DNA of 64,000 nucleotides from Amorphochlora amoebiformis (GCA_054601695.1 BAAHQB010000069.1:434001-498000); one strand, 5' to 3'; positions 1 through 15,386 are shown, numbered from the stretch's first letter. Translations and numbers: made by a program. Notes: a model not told the origin generated them from the letters alone.

Positions 1-735
<735 letters not shown>

Positions 736-741
<6 letters not shown>

Positions 742-1260
742 GTAGCACCGTTACTGCGCATGTATTATCGATGACTTGTGGCGTCTCAATGTGCTCTAGC
801 ATTTGGGTTGAGCTCAGGGTTAAAGTAAGGTGAAAAAGGGTTAGTTTAGGTTTGTAATACATTTTGGATTAAGGTTTTGTCAAAGGAAAAACACAATGAA
901 ACATGTTACTTGATGAAAAAAATCTTTTTTTTTGGAAATTATCGCAGTACCTCCACCCAAGTAATACAGCGCCATCTCAGTTCCAGGTAGCTAATAAAGC
1001 AGAAAGGTTTCAAAATCGATCTGCAGATTTTTTATAAATGAAAAGGGTTGTTGGATATATTCTAAGCCGGATTGCGCAAACCGGCACCCAGGAATAGTTC
1101 CACGAATGTATTGGTGTAAATATACAAACAAAGTACGTATACATTACGCGACATTTACAAAACTTGCATTTGAACACAGGTTTCAGGCTTGCTCACGCGA
1201 CCATAATCACAAGTAAGACACATCTTTCAAACGAAATGCACAACATCCTATCAAGGAAAA
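736..1260. other. Unique sequence, probable intron or 3' part of the beta-helix gene
   Basis: Non-repetitive sequence lying 3' of the minus-strand secreted-protein exon at 1262-1454. I tried to continue that reading frame here and could not find an exon with convincing splice sites. A short GGGTTAG-like stretch lies near 810-860. The rest of the gene is either in small exons I did not recognise or beyond the left edge. Confidence 0.4.
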
Positions 1261-1261
1261 T

Positions 1262-1454
1262 TGGAACAAACCACGAAACAAGCTCCCTGTGGGGACGCGA
1301 ACGGATTCTCCCGGGAGCCATCACCAGTAATATCACTTCCGTTGAAAGAAATGTAATATTTCGGCGCCGCCCCCGGCGGAGGCCCGCATGCTTCGGGCAA
1401 GGCTACCGCGACCGCTATCATCGTGAAGAGAAGCATCTTGATATGGGCTTCCAC
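1262..1454 (-). CDS. First exon of a secreted parallel beta-helix-like protein (partial)
   Basis: Seen: a minus-strand frame from ATG at 1454 starts MEAHIKMLLFTMIAVAVALP, a classic signal peptide (charged start, hydrophobic core, Ala-rich cleavage region). After a short Pro/Gly stretch it reads KYYISFNGSDITGDGSRENP followed by FASPQGA. Known: a (F/Y)YVS..GsD...GtG(S)..nPFaTiq block is the usual opening of right-handed beta-helix proteins (pectate-lyase fold, Pmp/parallel beta-helix repeat families), just after the signal peptide. Inferred: an exported or cell-surface beta-helix protein. The frame runs into a probable 5' splice site in the region 1251-1262, and later exons were not found. An inner ATG at 1436 would also give a signal peptide. 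The frame call is fairly secure; the exact fold is less so. Confidence 0.6.
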
Positions 1455-1479
1455 GTGTTGGACACGAGAATATCTTTAT

Positions 1480-1580
1480 ATTGATATATCTTATATGTGG
1501 ATATCAGATATCCAGATATCAGGATATCAGTGGATATCTCAAAGATGTCCCAGATTAAGTGCTTTAGATATCCTACATAT
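1480..1580. repeat. GATATC-rich stretch
   Basis: A run of diverged GATATC/ATATCC words, for example GATATCAGATATCCAGATAT near 1500. It begins a low-complexity stretch that merges into the CTAG-rich tract. No gene is visible. Confidence 0.6.
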
Positions 1581-2040
1581 CTAACATCACTATAATCTTT
1601 ATTCGAAAAAATCGGCTTTTTCCATGGAAGAAGGCTATGGTCGGACTCTGTAAGCCTTGACCCGGAAACATGGTTTTCAAGAGATTAAAGAGGTTAAAAT
1701 TAGTAGAATAAGTGATTAAAAAGTATGTGTGCAATTGTATGCTCAAGATATCTACGGGGGAAAAAGGCTTACTCTCTCTGGAAGGGTGGGTGGGTCTGGA
1801 GGTGTGCGAAAGAGCGATAAGTACTAGATTGTTGGTTTCGACCGCTGTGGTATTTCTAGAACCTTCTCACCCTATCATTTGATATTAGAATCATGATTCT
1901 AAGAATTTGCGCAAGTCTCTACAATGCCGAAGTTTTAAGATCTTCCTATGCTGCATCTGGCCTGGCTTGGTTACGACGCTTTTCCGCACCTGTATAGATA
2001 GTGTAATTATTCAATATCATAAACTTGTTCAGTAATTCGA

Positions 2041-3120
2041 GCTCGCTTATTAAATTCTAGATATTGTCTCAGTCTGGATATACCCTAGATACCAGGTCTA
2101 GCAGGTAGATATTGGACCTCTGCGTCGAGTTCTAAGTTCATCAAGGCGCCGCATCGGAGAAACACTACCTAGCCTACAGCTCTAGCTACCGCACCTAGAG
2201 CTCTAGCTACGGATCATGGAGCTCTAGCTACGGAGCTCTAGCTACGGAGCTCTAGCTACGGCACCTGGGCACGTTCGATCGTACGTAGACTCTAGACTCT
2301 AGACTCTAGAAACTAGCTAAGACTACACTGTACTATTGCTAGTAGTATAAACGTTAACTCTAGTAACCGTTGAGTCCAAAGGTTCTTTCTCCAAGTATCT
2401 CTAGATCTCTAATATCTAGAATATTCTCTATATAACTTCTAGAACTTTTATATAGATTATAACCTAGATAACTTAGTCCGAGTAACTCTAGTAACTAGAG
2501 TAAGGTCTAAGGTATCTCAAGTCCTAGAAGTCTAGCAAGTAGACATGGCATCGACTAGATCGAAAGCATAACCGGAAATGACACGTCTAAGTAAGCGTGA
2601 TCATGATCGAGGATATGTCACGAGGACTAGAGGAGTTCGTACCTTCTAGACCTTACCGGGCGTAGCTAGAATAGATCAGATCTATAGTCTAGATATTATA
2701 TCATCTAAATTATTGTTGTATCATCTCTAGTATCCGTATCTACAGTATCTATAGTGTAGATAGTGTACTAGCTAGACTAGATAGAGTCTAGAGAGTCTAT
2801 CACGTATCTAGTCTATACTCTAGAGAATATCGTGAAAATCTAGATCTAGAAACTAGAGAGATGAGATCTAGAGATGATATCTAGGATATCTCTAGTATCT
2901 ATTTGAGTCTCTCTAGTATATATATCTGCTAGATCTGGGATATCGCGATGATGGTAACTAGGATAAGATGATTGAAAACAAATTTATGTAAAACACGGTG
3001 ATTAATTTAAACTTTTTTTAAAATTATCTAGATACAAATTGTACTCTAAATACTAGTTAGAAAACATGGCCGCATCTACTAGATCTACGCGTATACTGGT
3101 CTAGTCTCTAAGAGTCTTAG
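2041..3120. repeat. CTAG-rich tract with short GAGCTCTAGCTACG repeats
   Basis: By hand count about 49 CTAG tetramers occur in roughly 1,080 bases, against about 4 expected at random. At 2170-2265 a 14-base unit, GAGCTCTAGCTACG, is repeated in tandem, and TCTAGAC repeats follow at 2290-2310. Elsewhere CTAG is scattered in TCTAGA/ACTAGT contexts without a clear period. No open frame or splice-bounded island was found. Similar composition recurs at 45.24-46.46 and 53.0-53.75 kb. Confidence 0.7.
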
Positions 3121-3277
3121 CAATCAGAACAGTATAATCTAGTATTGCCTGGTATTTGTTAGCGCTCACATGGGCTTCAAGAATCAACTGAGTATCTATA
3201 GTACACGGTATGTATGTTCAATCTAGCAAATGCATCTGCGTGTATCTGGTGTATACACTAGATACACGTAATATCTA

Positions 3278-3314
<37 letters not shown>

Positions 3315-3365
3315 AAAACATCATAGTCACGGTATATATTCTGTGTATTATGTAAATACATCTAG

Positions 3366-3399
<34 letters not shown>

Positions 3400-3682
3400 T
3401 TTTATAAGTATATGCATATGTGGTACAAAATCAGCCAAGGTGACCCAACTACAACACCTGCTCTAAGATGCTGCCCAAGTATCTCCTCCCAACCTCTATA
3501 TTTCAGCATTTACGAAACGCAGACATCCAGAATTCGGGGGATACTCGAGTCAACAGAGCCTATATGATAAACCGCATCCAGATCTGTGAGAAATATTAGC
3601 ATAGCTTGAAGTAGGTTCCGATCTGATATAACAAGCTTCCAGCGAGTGTTTCACAGATGTTCCTTAGTACAGATGTACTGAT

Positions 3683-3877
3683 TTAGGAGCGAATGTAGAA
3701 TATAAGTCCAAAGAGTGTCCCATATAACCCTGCAATAGGAAGTGCGATACGATGAGCACGCTGTCTCCACATCCAGCCATCCATAATGGTCGCGTTGTGC
3801 TTATTCTTGATTTTTTTCTTCTTGGGCTTAGGATTGCCTGGGAGTTGAGTAGATACAATATATATATTTTTATATGT

Positions 3878-3912
<35 letters not shown>

Positions 3913-4020
3913 TATATGTGTGTGTGTATATGTATATACCCAATCTTAATGTAAAAGTATACAGAAATATAATTTTCTTCATTTATGCACCCAATATCTA
4001 TTTACACATACATACAAATA

Positions 4021-4058
<38 letters not shown>

Positions 4059-4201
4059 ATATATATATGGATATATTATATACATGCATATAGGTGTACT
4101 TACATATTTAAATAGATATAAACACCCGCGTATGTAACACATATATCGGTATGCATATATTTTCATGTATGTATCATATAAATTTTACACACACATATAT
4201 A

Positions 4202-4271
<70 letters not shown>

Positions 4272-4283
4272 TTTTACACATAC

Positions 4284-4320
<37 letters not shown>

Positions 4321-4344
4321 GATACAGCATATGATAGTATATCA

Positions 4345-4384
<40 letters not shown>

Positions 4385-4562
4385 TTATAGAAGAAAGAGA
4401 GAAGAAAAATCTGCGGAAGTGAAAGACAAGGGCGAGAGGCAAGAGTTCTATTTTACGGTACTACGGTACACACCACTTGTCAATGAGCCCGAAGATGATC
4501 TGAATGCCGATGCTGAATACATTATTTTATAAACTTGATTAGAATACCGATGCTATATGCCT

Positions 4563-4616
<54 letters not shown>

Positions 4617-4941
4617 AGTTGATTCGAATGTATTCATAGTTATACATACATATGTATATATGAGCCCGAAGATGATCTGAATATCGATGCTGAATACATT
4701 ATTTTATAAACTTGATTAGAATACCGATGCTATATGCATTACATATATATGTAAGTTGATTCGTATGTATGCATAATTATACACACATATGTGTATATAT
4801 ATATATATACACATATATATATATATATATATTATATATATGTTATGAATATATAACATTTACATGTACACACATATACATACACACAAATATACATTTA
4901 TATATACACACACACACATATATATATATATATATGTCTAC

Positions 4942-4972
<31 letters not shown>

Positions 4973-5373
4973 TAAAAATATATATTTAATATTTTTAAAT
5001 ATATATATACATATATATATGTAAGAATTTTCACATAAAATCCAAACCCTCCCTGGGTTTATCACTAGCGTAATATTGTTAGCGTAATAACAATTTGCAA
5101 TCGTAATAATGTTACGTAAATACTATGGCTAGCGACGCTTGTGAAAGACATAAATACTCGCTTTGGCGCTACAAAATCTTTTAGAGCTACCGGAGATGTT
5201 TCCGATTCCTAAAAAAAATATACAATTTATATATATGTTCATGTACATGTATACATATGTGATTCTTTATTTGTAGTATATATTTATTAATCTTGTAATT
5301 AAGGGGATATTTGAAAATGTGAATAGTTATACGCGTAAGTATATGAGTATACAAATGTGATACATGTAATATG

Positions 5374-5423
<50 letters not shown>

Positions 5424-5448
5424 GTCTAATGAATATATTTAGCATATG

Positions 5449-5493
<45 letters not shown>

Positions 5494-6148
5494 ATATATG
5501 TAGCTAGGTTTGATGTATATATTTAGCATATACATGCATACATACATACATGTGTGTGCGTATATATACATATCATACGTATAAATATATACATACATAC
5601 TTATATATACACACACACATACACACACACACACACACATATATATATATGTATATATATGTATTCACATATATCCACATCAAATACACCCTACCCTTAA
5701 CCCTCCCCTTAACCAATCCAACCTTCTCACTCTCCTTAACCTCATTCGAATCCTTAGTAGGCTCCAAAATCTCAGGAAAACTGTGCTTTGACACATCGAC
5801 ATCCGCCATGGATGCCTTGGCATTCCTGAGGATTCTCCCTGATCGACTGAGCTTTGAGTCGTCTCGACCGGACGTTTGAGAGCTCCTATCGTTTTTGGAA
5901 TCGCATCGAGCGGATGTCCGAGAGCTCTTATTGTCTTCCTCGGGAAGAGGGGCGAGTTCAATGGGGTCTTTTTGTGAGGTTGCGTCGCGAAACACACGGA
6001 GCATTCGCCTGGGTTGGTTGCGGTTGTGTAGGATAGAGAGTAGAGAGAGCAGAGAGAGAGAGAGAGGTAGAGAGAGGTAGAGAGAGAGAGAGAGAGATAG
6101 GGAGAAAGAGAGAGGGATAGGGAGAGAGCGAGAGGTAGAGAGAGAGAG

Positions 6149-6187
<39 letters not shown>

Positions 6188-6198
6188 GAGGTAGATGT

Positions 6199-6239
<41 letters not shown>

Positions 6240-7217
6240 GAGAGCGAGAGAGGTAGAGAGAGAGAGGCAGAGAGAGAGGTAGAGAGAGAGAGGCAGAGAG
6301 AGAGGTAGAGAGAGAGAGAGGTAGAAAGAGAGAGGTAGAGAGAGAGAGAGAGACGTAGAGAGCGAGAGAGATAGAGAGAGAGAGACGTAGAGAGCGAGAG
6401 AGATAGAGAGAGACGTAGAGAGCGAGAGAGGTAGTTAGAGGTAGAGAGAGAGAGAGCTAGAGATAGAGAGGTAGAGAGAGAGAGAGGTAGAGGTAGAGAG
6501 GTAGAGAGAGGGAGGTAGAGAGAGAGAAAGATAGAGAGAGAGAAAGGTAGAGAGAGAGAAAGGTAGAGAGAGAGAGAGGTAGAGAGAGAGAGAGGTAGAG
6601 AGAGAGAGGTAGAGAGAGAGAGGTAGAGAGAGAGGGGTAGAGAGAGAGAGAGGTAGAGAGAGAGAGAGAGGTGGAGAGAGAGAGGTAGAGAGAGAGATAG
6701 AGATAGAGAGGTAGAGGAAGAGAGGTAGAGAGATAGAAGTAGAGAGAGATAGAGAGATAGAGGCAGAGAGAGAGCTAGAGAGGTGGAGAGAGAGGTAGAG
6801 AGAGACAGGAAGAGAGAGAGAGGTAAAGAGAGAAAGAAGTAGAGATAGAGATAGAGAAAGAGAGGTAGAGAGAGAGAGATGTAAAGATAGAGAGGTAAAG
6901 AGAGAGAGATAGAGATAGAGAGATAGAGAAAGAGATGTATAGAGAGAGAGAAAAAGGTGGAGAGGTAGAGAAAGAGATGTATAGAGAGAGAGAAAAAGGT
7001 GGAGAGAGAGATAGAAAGATAAAAGTAGAAAGAGAGGTAGAGAGATAAAGATAGAAAGAGAGATAGAGAGAGAGGTGGAGAGAGAGGTAGAGAGAGAGAG
7101 AGGTAGAGAGAGCTAGAGAGAGATAGAGAGAGGGACGCAGAGGGAACTATGCATACTTTATATACTCTATTAACGCAGAACCCTGGTAGATAGGTAATAT
7201 GAAATACTGATGTATAT

Positions 7218-7314
<97 letters not shown>

Positions 7315-7529
7315 TGAGCATACCGTTCGAGAAAGTAAGAAGTTGCGACTCCGGCAAAGATTTCCATTGCCAACATAAGCACCTCACCTTGTTGAGTATA
7401 CGTGAGTTTATGCGTGTTGGTATACATTATGGTGCTTTGTAGATTATGTGTGTGCAAGGGTGTATATGTTTGTATTTCTTGGATATGTTTCTATCAATGT
7501 ATTATACTTACTCTATGTACATATATATA

Positions 7530-7562
<33 letters not shown>

Positions 7563-7782
7563 AGTATTCCTATATATATATATATACTATATGAATATAT
7601 ATATATATATATGTATACATATATATATATATATATATTCAATATACTTACTTTTTTACATTCAGGTAAGCATTGTGTTGAAATCTAGGTTTATAGTAAT
7701 GATTTCAATCATACCAGACACATATAAATATACATACACATATATATATAACTACGCACATATGCACACACACACACATATA

Positions 7783-7824
<42 letters not shown>

Positions 7825-8138
7825 GTATATATATATATATGTAAATATGTATATATATATATGTATATGTTCTATATATAAATATAATTTATATTTATAT
7901 ATATATATATATATACATATATATATGTATATTTATATATATATATATATATATATATGTATTATATATATATATAAATATATATATATATATGTATTAT
8001 ATACAATATATAATATATACACATATATATGTACCTGCAACAATAAGGTTAGCGTCATGTTCGGATCTTCCGTGCAGAATTACAGCATATCCCAAATTGT
8101 ATAATACAGCTGATAATGGGGTATAATACACAGAATAC

Positions 8139-8180
<42 letters not shown>

Positions 8181-8212
8181 GTTAACATTCTGATATATAA
8201 GTATGTTCATGC

Positions 8213-8285
<73 letters not shown>

Positions 8286-8504
8286 CAATAAAATGTTACA
8301 TGATTATGCATTTAGTATATATAAATATACACATATATAAATATTTCTACTTATATATATATATATATATGTATATATATGTATGTATATATTATATATA
8401 TATACATGTATATATTTATATTTATGTACACACACATAAATATATATATATATGTATATATATATTTAAATAAATATGTACATCTATACACGTATGAATA
8501 TGTG

Positions 8505-8547
<43 letters not shown>

Positions 8548-8751
8548 TACGTATATATATATATATATATGTACGTATGTATATTTATTTATATTTACTA
8601 AATTACCGCGCTCCCAGACTACAAGGGCCACAAAACATGTTGTCGTTGTGTTCTGCAAATTGATTAATATATGGCTTAAGTGAATATATATTTTTTAATA
8701 TATTTGTGTTTATTTAGACATCTAATTCTTTGTTTGAGTATGTATATTAAG

Positions 8752-8782
<31 letters not shown>

Positions 8783-8884
8783 GTATATATGTATATATCT
8801 ATGTTTGTATATCAATATATACATATAAAAATGTATGTATATATATATACATACATATATATATATATATATACATACATATAT

Positions 8885-8920
<36 letters not shown>

Positions 8921-8962
8921 CAGCATATTTATACGAGTGTAAATGTATATATATATATACAT

Positions 8963-9026
<64 letters not shown>

Positions 9027-9053
9027 GTATATATATATATGTATATATCTGTC

Positions 9054-9091
<38 letters not shown>

Positions 9092-9833
9092 CATGAAAAG
9101 AACAGAATATAAAGAAAACATAGCAATTCACATAACACACCTCAACATACGTTCGAATCCTAGCCTCTCGATAAACCTGACGAAATCTTAACATTAGAAC
9201 AATACATTCCATAAAAAGCCGCTCTACCCCTCCGTCCGAATTTTTTCAAGTTTTATGCTCAAACGGTAGTCCACCTGCGCAATGTGCTGGAGCTTTTTGG
9301 CCTTATTGTCAAGACCTGTATCGTCGGTTTTTCCATCCTTGACTGCTGTGAAGCGATCATAACACCATTCATCGAACAACCTGTATATCTTCCAGGTATG
9401 TATATGTTCACACAAACAGCAATAACCATCAGTCTCAGGGTTAGCGTGCGATTGTAGTCACCTTCTCGCCTAGCGCTGGGGTTACGTAGCATATCAGGTA
9501 CGCGCAGTGATTGATAAGCGCTACGACTTCTTAGTATTAGGGCTAGCGCTACGGTTATAGTTACCTACAGGACTAGCGCTACGGTTACAGTTACCTGTAG
9601 GACTAGCGCTACTGCTTCGTTAGGCATACATTGCGATTACAATGTTACGATGACAATATTAGATATGGTGGGCTATAAGCTCAGCTTGTCTTTGGGGCCT
9701 CAGGGTAAGTCTACGAAACGGATAATTTCAGTTTCTTTCGGTTACACTATTCGGATCATTAATCTAGCTCTACGCTATCAGCTAGTTCGAACGCTAGCTT
9801 ACGTATTGAATACGGATATAATATATATGTATA

Positions 9834-9869
<36 letters not shown>

Positions 9870-9910
9870 TATATATAGGACGTACATATTAAAGGCATTC
9901 AATCGAATAC

Positions 9911-9955
<45 letters not shown>

Positions 9956-10005
9956 ATATGTGTGTATATATATACATAATTCATACATATATATATATAT
10001 ATATA

Positions 10006-10049
<44 letters not shown>

Positions 10050-10135
10050 ATATATACATATATATATATATATATATAATACAATACGCACATATTAGAG
10101 CTGTTCAAGTAAATGAACACATATATATATGTATG

Positions 10136-10167
<32 letters not shown>

Positions 10168-10600
10168 CATACATGTGTACATGCATGCTAAACTAATGCA
10201 AATATTCTAACACGTACATCGATATATGCATATATGATTTCAACGAAGCATTATTCATTACCCTGTGTCGATGATAAGGTCTTCAACAAGAATCCAGGAA
10301 AACAGTAACCAATACTGAACTTGCGTGGGATTCGATTCCGCGAAAAGAACGCCTTTTTAATTTATCGCCATTAATGATCGTTCACTATAGCTAGCGAATA
10401 ATTAGCGATACTTAGCGGATTAAAGGTTAAGCTCAGGGCTAGTGTTATTGTTAAGATTAGATTCAAATACCTGTGTACGTCTGGATGCATGCCCGAGAGA
10501 TGTCCATAAGTTGTACATGTATGGCAAATATGTATATATATAAACATGTATACATACATATATATCAATATATATCAACATACATATTTTAAAATGTATC

Positions 10601-10635
<35 letters not shown>

Positions 10636-11149
10636 GTATACATATGTGTGTGTGTATGCGTGAGCATATACATATACAATTTAGGAAAATCTATGCACAT
10701 GCTATTAGAGCATCCGTATGGTATACCACCGGTAGTCGACAATGTGGTTGAGCCTCTGCAAAGTTAAAAACCATTTGGATTATGGTTAAGTAAATAAATG
10801 TATGCTCATAACCTAATCCTAATTTACCAACCTTTGAGAATCTCTGGAGGGTTCCCAAGAACCCAAACATCTTCGCGGCTATACTAAATACGTACCCAGT
10901 ACTACGGTTATTCACTACACATGAATCTCGAGCGATCTCCAGAAGATCTTAACGATCTCGGAGATGATTCTACAGTTACAACTGTTGTATAGTATATGAC
11001 CATGCTATCTAGTTCTACATATGTGTATACTCACATATATATATATATATATATATTATATAGATATATATATATATATATATATACATACATATACACA
11101 TATGTAATATATTATGTATGTATACACATACATATATATATTTATATAT

Positions 11150-11183
<34 letters not shown>

Positions 11184-11324
11184 GTGTGTACATATATTTA
11201 TGTATGTATATCTTATGTATATATGTATGTATGAATTCATACATATATGAATATATATATATATTATATATACGTATGTGTATATATATAAATATGTACA
11301 TATATATATATATATATATATATG

Positions 11325-11361
<37 letters not shown>

Positions 11362-11983
11362 GTATGAATACTTTTATGCATATATGTATGTATATATATA
11401 TATATATAAATATATAATATATGTAGATATAAATATAAATGCATATGTGCATGTAAAAATACGCATGATTGTTTTATTTTTTTTTCAACCACCTCTTGGT
11501 AAAAGTACAGTGGAGCATATATGAGCTCCGTAGCTGAATAAAAAGCCATGAACAAAACAGCAAAAGTTAGTAATCGCTCACAAAAAACACCCAAATTTCC
11601 TCTCTCATACCTTCATCGTTGACCCCCCCCTTAAGCAACGGCTGCAGTAGAAAATGCACAATCCAGATGCCAAAATGGAGACTGAGGAAAGTGGGAAAGG
11701 GTCCAAATTCGCGAAGAATAAACTCTATAATTGCCCCGTACAAGGTCGGGAATAGACTTACAGCTTGCGTGAGGAATGTTCTAACTATGTCGGTTTCTCG
11801 AAATCGAGGATTGTTTCTGAAGAAACTCACACAGACGACGAGGGCTGCTCCCCAGATTAAGATTCCAATCGCTACCACTAGCCCTAAATTTGTGAAGCCC
11901 ATGATACGAAAGGCGTACTGAGTGGAATATATGTACATTATGAGCAAATTGGAGGATTTTTGGTAGTTATACCTGAATGTATG

Positions 11984-12029
<46 letters not shown>

Positions 12030-12034
12030 TATAT

Positions 12035-12081
<47 letters not shown>

Positions 12082-14050
12082 CCTAAACCTGAAAAGTAGT
12101 TATGATGTTCATCGTAAAAAACAAAAAGTTGAACATGTGGGCCTTGTGGCCGCACTTAAAACGTGGCCCCCGCTTATCAGTAAACAACCAAACCGGAAAT
12201 ACAATATGAATTGTAACTGCTTGGACCAGATAGATCAAGGCAACCAGAGACTTCAATCCTGAAAAAAACAAACCCGGCAAGGTATGACTCTGCATAAGGC
12301 TTTGGGGTTAGAAATCATACAATATACATACGATTTTGGTACCAATAGAATCTTGAGGTGATCTTGTCCATGCATACGCATTTAGGATCCCGTTGATTGA
12401 CGCATATAGGAAGATCCATGGTAGACTAAAGTACTTGCCATTGACATACACATCGGGGGCGTGGACCCGCAAGCCAATGATTAGGGTTGAGGCAGTTGCA
12501 AAAAAGGCCTGAGAGGAATATACATATTAAAATATACATATATACATATCAATATTTGAGAGAGACTGGAAGAGGGTAGGTATGTGCTGTATAATATAAC
12601 ATGCAATTTAATGGCAATGGTCGATGATACTGCCATGTAAGCATATTCTCATTGCAGTTTATGACCCATGCTCATATATAAAATAAGCCGATAGAAATTT
12701 GTACCACCCATGATAGTATGTATACAGACCGTGTAAGCATGTGCATTGCAACTGATGACTCAGGATAGTATGTATACTGGCTCTGTAAACATGTACATTG
12801 GAGTTGACAGCCATGAAATGTGTATTGCGGTCGTGTGAACATGTACCTTGAACTGGATGACTCATGATATAGCATATATACAGGTCATGCAAACATGTAT
12901 ATTGCAGTTGATGACACATGATAGTAAGTATAAAGGCCGTGTAAACATGTATATTGCAGTTGATGACTATGATAGTGAATATGGCGGCCGTGTAAACATG
13001 TATATTAGAGTTGATGACCCTACACAGGCCGCGTAAACATGAACATGTATATATAGAGGCCGTGTAAATATGTACATTGCAGCTAACTGCCCATGATTGT
13101 GTGTATACAGGCCGTGTAATCATGTACATTGAAGTTTATGACTCATGAAAATTACAGTTGATGACTCATGAAAGTGTGCATACAGACACGTGTAAGCATG
13201 TACATTACAGTTGATGACTTATGACGGTGTGTATACAGACACGTGTAAGCATGTACATTACAGTTGATGACTTATGACGGTGTGCATACAGACACGTGTA
13301 AGCATGTACATTACAGTTGATGACTTATGACGGTGTGCATACAGACACGTGTAAGCATGTACATTACAGTTGATGACTTATGACGGTGTGCATACAGACA
13401 CGTGTAAGCATGTACATTACAGTTGATGACTTATGACAGTGTGCATACAGACACGTGTAAGCATGTACATTACAGTTGATGACTTATGACAGTGTGCATA
13501 CAGACACGTGTAAGCATGTACATTACAGTTGATGACTTATGACAGTGTGCATAACGTGTAAGCATGTACATTACAGTTGATGACTTATGACAGTGTGCAT
13601 ACACAGCCGTGAAAAAATATGAATATTTCAGTTCACGGCTAATGATATGTGTGCGTGCCGTGTAAACACGTACATTGCATTTGATGGCCTATCATAGTGT
13701 GATTGGCGGTCATGTAAACATGTACATTGCGATTAATGACTCATGATAGTATGTGTACAGGCCGTGTAAACATGTACTTTGCGATTGATGACTCATGAAA
13801 GTATGTGTACAAGCCGCATGCCTCAATATAGGTTGTGTACAGACCGTGTAAACATGTACATTATAGTCGATAACCCTTGTTACTATATATGTATATGAAC
13901 GTGAAATAGTAGGTACCGAAAAAAATTGATACATGTAATTCGCCCAGAAGTAGTTGTTGATAACGAGAGATACTATCATATGCAGAAATAACGCCATGAA
14001 CACGTAAACGGAGTTCTCAACAACATATATTGATTTCCTGATAGAGTGCA

Positions 14051-14084
<34 letters not shown>

Positions 14085-14089
14085 CTACA

Positions 14090-14179
<90 letters not shown>

Positions 14180-14413
14180 AATCATATTTAAATTTCCTTA
14201 GTTATTATCTTGTAAATTTATATCCGCAAGAATACACATGTGGATATTACTATGTATATAATCAATACATATGATATAAATATATATATATATTCCATAC
14301 TCACAGGAAATTTATATGTTTTGCACTAAATTCCTTTTATGTCATTTTGTGAAAATGTAGAATATAACAAGTACATACATGTACGTATATATATATATAT
14401 ATATGTATATGTG

Positions 14414-14455
<42 letters not shown>

Positions 14456-14603
14456 CTGTCCCCTTCTCTCTCACTGTCTTTTATTCTCTTTCTGCATCTC
14501 TCTCGTGGATATTTAGCATGTATGCCATATTATGTAGATATCTTTCTACCATTTATATCTGAAGGGAATGCCTTCATCTTTGATGACCACTATCTCGCTT
14601 ATA
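3683..14603 (-). CDS. Multi-pass membrane protein, 16-exon gene, family not recognised
   Basis: Exons, reading right to left with matching phases: 14550-14603 (start uncertain), 13917-14037, 12343-12508, 12089-12258, 11611-11917, 11463-11533, 10832-10883, 10727-10755, 10262-10314, 9228-9380, 9141-9186, 8607-8652, 8035-8109, 7324-7387, 5695-6008, 3683-3837 (TAA). Each is flanked by AG and GT. The product is about 630 aa. The first half carries several hydrophobic helices (for example [56 protein letters not shown]). The middle is charged ([14 protein letters not shown]). Two or three more helices follow ([38 protein letters not shown]). Then come a Ser/Arg/Asp-rich tail and a Lys-rich last exon ending in one helix ([19 protein letters not shown]). 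I see no known catalytic motif. A sensor, transporter or channel role would be a guess. The true start was not found: in 14.9-15.0 kb a frame stops at TGA beside a GTAAGC. Introns contain a 1.1-kb CT tract and a 53-bp minisatellite. Confidence 0.6.
4481..4740. repeat. Duplicated ~80-bp segment
   Basis: The block at about 4481-4560 (starting TGAGCCCGAAGATGATCTGA) recurs nearly unchanged at about 4660-4739, with TA repeat between. On the minus strand each copy has a TTCAG acceptor followed by ATCATCTTCGGGCTCAT. It lies in the last intron of the membrane-protein gene. Adding it as an exon would bring a stop codon into the best splice chain, so I leave it non-coding. Confidence 0.75.
5040..5230. 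other. Unique intronic sequence, nothing recognised
   Basis: About 190 non-repetitive bases within the last intron of the minus-strand membrane-protein gene, containing several GTAATA/GCGTAAT words. No exon fits the phase on either side. Confidence 0.4.
6030..7140. repeat. 1.1-kb GA/CT tract inside an intron
   Basis: Plus strand is GAGAGA with GGTAGA, GATAGA and rarer GGCAGA or GACGTA interruptions; the minus (host-gene) strand is therefore a 1.1-kb polypyrimidine tract. It ends about 20 bases upstream of the 3' splice site (CAACCCAG) of the exon at 5695-6008. The long Ser/Leu open frame across it is a repeat artefact. Confidence 0.9.
9528..9625. repeat. ~32-bp tandem repeat, three copies
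   Basis: The unit GGACTAGCGCTACGGTTACA plus GTTACCTGTA occurs about three times, with GGGTTAGCG-like sequence upstream at 9430-9500. It lies in an intron of the minus-strand membrane-protein gene. Confidence 0.7.
12600..13870. repeat. 53-bp minisatellite, ~20 copies, homogenised core
   Basis: The core at 13150-13600 holds about eight nearly identical 53-base units (key words GTACATTACAGTTGATGACT, TATGAC(G/A)GTGTGCATACA, GACACGTGTAAGCAT). Unit starts are 53 bases apart at 13201, 13254, 13307, 13360 and so on. Diverged copies (GCCGTGTAAACATGTACATT, TGATGACTCATGATAGT) lie on both sides. The array sits within the 1.4-kb intron between exons 13917-14037 and 12343-12508. Related copies occur at 18.6-18.78 kb. 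Confidence 0.9.
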
Positions 14604-14609
14604 CTATCG

Positions 14610-14662
<53 letters not shown>

Positions 14663-14715
14663 TTTACAATTATGTATGTGTATAACATATACATATATAT
14701 ATAGGTATGTATACA

Positions 14716-14805
<90 letters not shown>

Positions 14806-14830
14806 GTATATTTATATGTACATATTTTAT

Positions 14831-14866
<36 letters not shown>

Positions 14867-15255
14867 CCGGTTGTATCCCCAAGTATCGCAGAAAGCTTAC
14901 TCAGAGCCATTGGTCAGAATTCAGTCCCGGAGGATGACACGGCGCTTTATAATGGTCCGAAAATCTGCTACTGCCGGCTAGTACCGGAGAGTAGCAGTTA
15001 GAATTCTTGGAGCTCTGATTTGGATCTAAGAGAAGGTTCTAGCATAACATTGTTGACATCCCTCTATGTCATCTTATAGTCTGAAAATCGGTCAAATCCT
15101 GTTGTTTCAAGTGTTTTGAAGAGTCCTGAGAAGAGGATCAGTCTCTGCCCATTTAAAGCACATCCTCTTTATACTACTATTTTGTTGTTCTGATGATCTA
15201 CAATGCATAGTTTATACATATGTAAAATTATACGTATTGCATATACATATATATA

Positions 15256-15301
<46 letters not shown>

Positions 15302-15318
15302 GAACATGTAATATATTT

Positions 15319-15386
<68 letters not shown>

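Noticed and set aside
5573-7387. A 604-codon Ser/Leu-rich open frame on the minus strand
   Set aside because: It is the CT tract translated. Only the two ends overlap real exons (7324-7387 and 5695-6008), which splice across the tract.
13145-13600. CRISPR array
   Set aside because: The 53-base units are contiguous, with no unique spacers, and the context is eukaryotic.
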